13,961 bases of DNA. Source: Acidobacteriota bacterium. GTDB lineage: Bacteria; Acidobacteriota; Terriglobia; Acidiferrales; UBA7541. The translations under genes and the position numbers were made by a program. Positions 13,783 to 13,961 of this stretch are shown in pieces; position 1 is the first letter of the stretch, and each line of letters starts with the position of its first letter. The notes under the pieces are model-generated. The model saw only the letters and a list, made by a program, of their open reading frames with translations, did not search any database and was not told the DNA's origin. The stretch covers positions 7,118-21,078 of the forward strand of contig PMOP01000515.1 of the NCBI GenBank assembly GCA_003161495.1, in the 5' to 3' direction.

Positions 13783-13961
13783 TCAAAAAAGTTTTCTCGC
13801 GGGAAGGATTTGTTTCGAGATCGCCGCGGATACTGTGAATATCGGCTCATTCACAACCTGGCTAAGCCGCAGATTCATCACCACGCTGCAAAGCAGGTAA
13901 GCGTGAACCGCGCTGAAGCCCCAGCGATCTGCGAGCAAATCGATCATGCGCGAAGTCGCCG
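13783..13961 (-). CDS. Acetamidase/formamidase family protein, C-terminal end (runs off the right edge)
   Basis: The last 58 residues of a minus-strand protein are visible, ending at the TGA at 13785-13783. The end contains MIDLLADRWGFSAVHAYLLCSVVMNLRLSQVVNEP, the C-terminal signature of acetamidase/formamidase (FmdA/AmdA): a helix, then AYLLCS, then NLRLSQVVN and a short tail. Such enzymes release ammonia from formamide, acetamide or similar small amides. The first two bases at the window edge are an incomplete codon. It is upstream of, and probably cotranscribed with, the hpxZ-like gene. Because most of the protein is outside the window, the exact subfamily cannot be judged. Confidence 0.75.
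   Translation of the reverse strand, partial: ATSRMIDLLADRWGFSAVHAYLLCSVVMNLRLSQVVNEPIFTVSAAISKQILPARKLF

Overview
The window looks like a chromosomal accessory or metabolic region from a soil-type Acidobacteriota bacterium. This is an inference from moderately high GC, two secreted proteins of kinds common in that phylum (a YVTN beta-propeller and an NPYGVAFVPPGF-type exported protein), and a long inverted repeat built on the CAGGCTTCAGCCTG core that I associate with Acidobacteriota genomes. No rRNA, tRNA, phage, transposase or CRISPR array was seen.

Layout. (a) 1-1765, minus strand: a left-truncated exported protein, then an exported beta-propeller. (b) 1902-2651, plus strand: a creatininase that keeps the metal ligands and the aromatic pocket residues of the characterised Pseudomonas enzyme. 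(c) 2656-6078, minus strand, one apparent operon transcribed leftward: a lipoprotein solute-binding protein of the NMT1/THI5 type, an APC-family permease, and a guanidinobutyrase/agmatinase-type ureohydrolase. (d) A divergent promoter region at about 6079-6207. (e) 6208-12209, plus strand, one apparent operon: a guanine-deaminase-like nucleobase deaminase, a GlcD/VAO-type FAD oxidoreductase, a second and different creatininase-family amidohydrolase, a CocE/S15-type alpha/beta hydrolase, and the ATPase and membrane subunits of a NitT/TauT-type ABC importer. The last five genes are joined by four ATGA stop/start overlaps. (f) 12395-13219: a DUF3891 protein with its own ribosome binding site. (g) 13350-13961, minus strand: an HpxZ/AtzH-like (DUF3225) protein downstream of the C-terminal end of an acetamidase/formamidase.

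Working model. Nearly every gene from 1902 to the right edge is a transporter for, or a hydrolase of, C-N bonds in small nitrogen compounds (cyclic amide, guanidino group, aminated ring, amide, carboxyurea-like). The binding protein sits in the left operon and its matching ATPase and permease in the right operon, so the divergent operons probably form one functional unit. I infer a scavenging and catabolic island for a nitrogen-rich cyclic compound: import by the ABC system, then deamination, oxidation, ring opening by creatininase-fold amidohydrolases, and release of urea or ammonia by the ureohydrolase and amidases. The true substrate cannot be read from sequence. Creatinine or guanidino compounds, a purine or pyrimidine, or a related hydantoin-like ring are all possible. 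No transcriptional regulator is present in the window.
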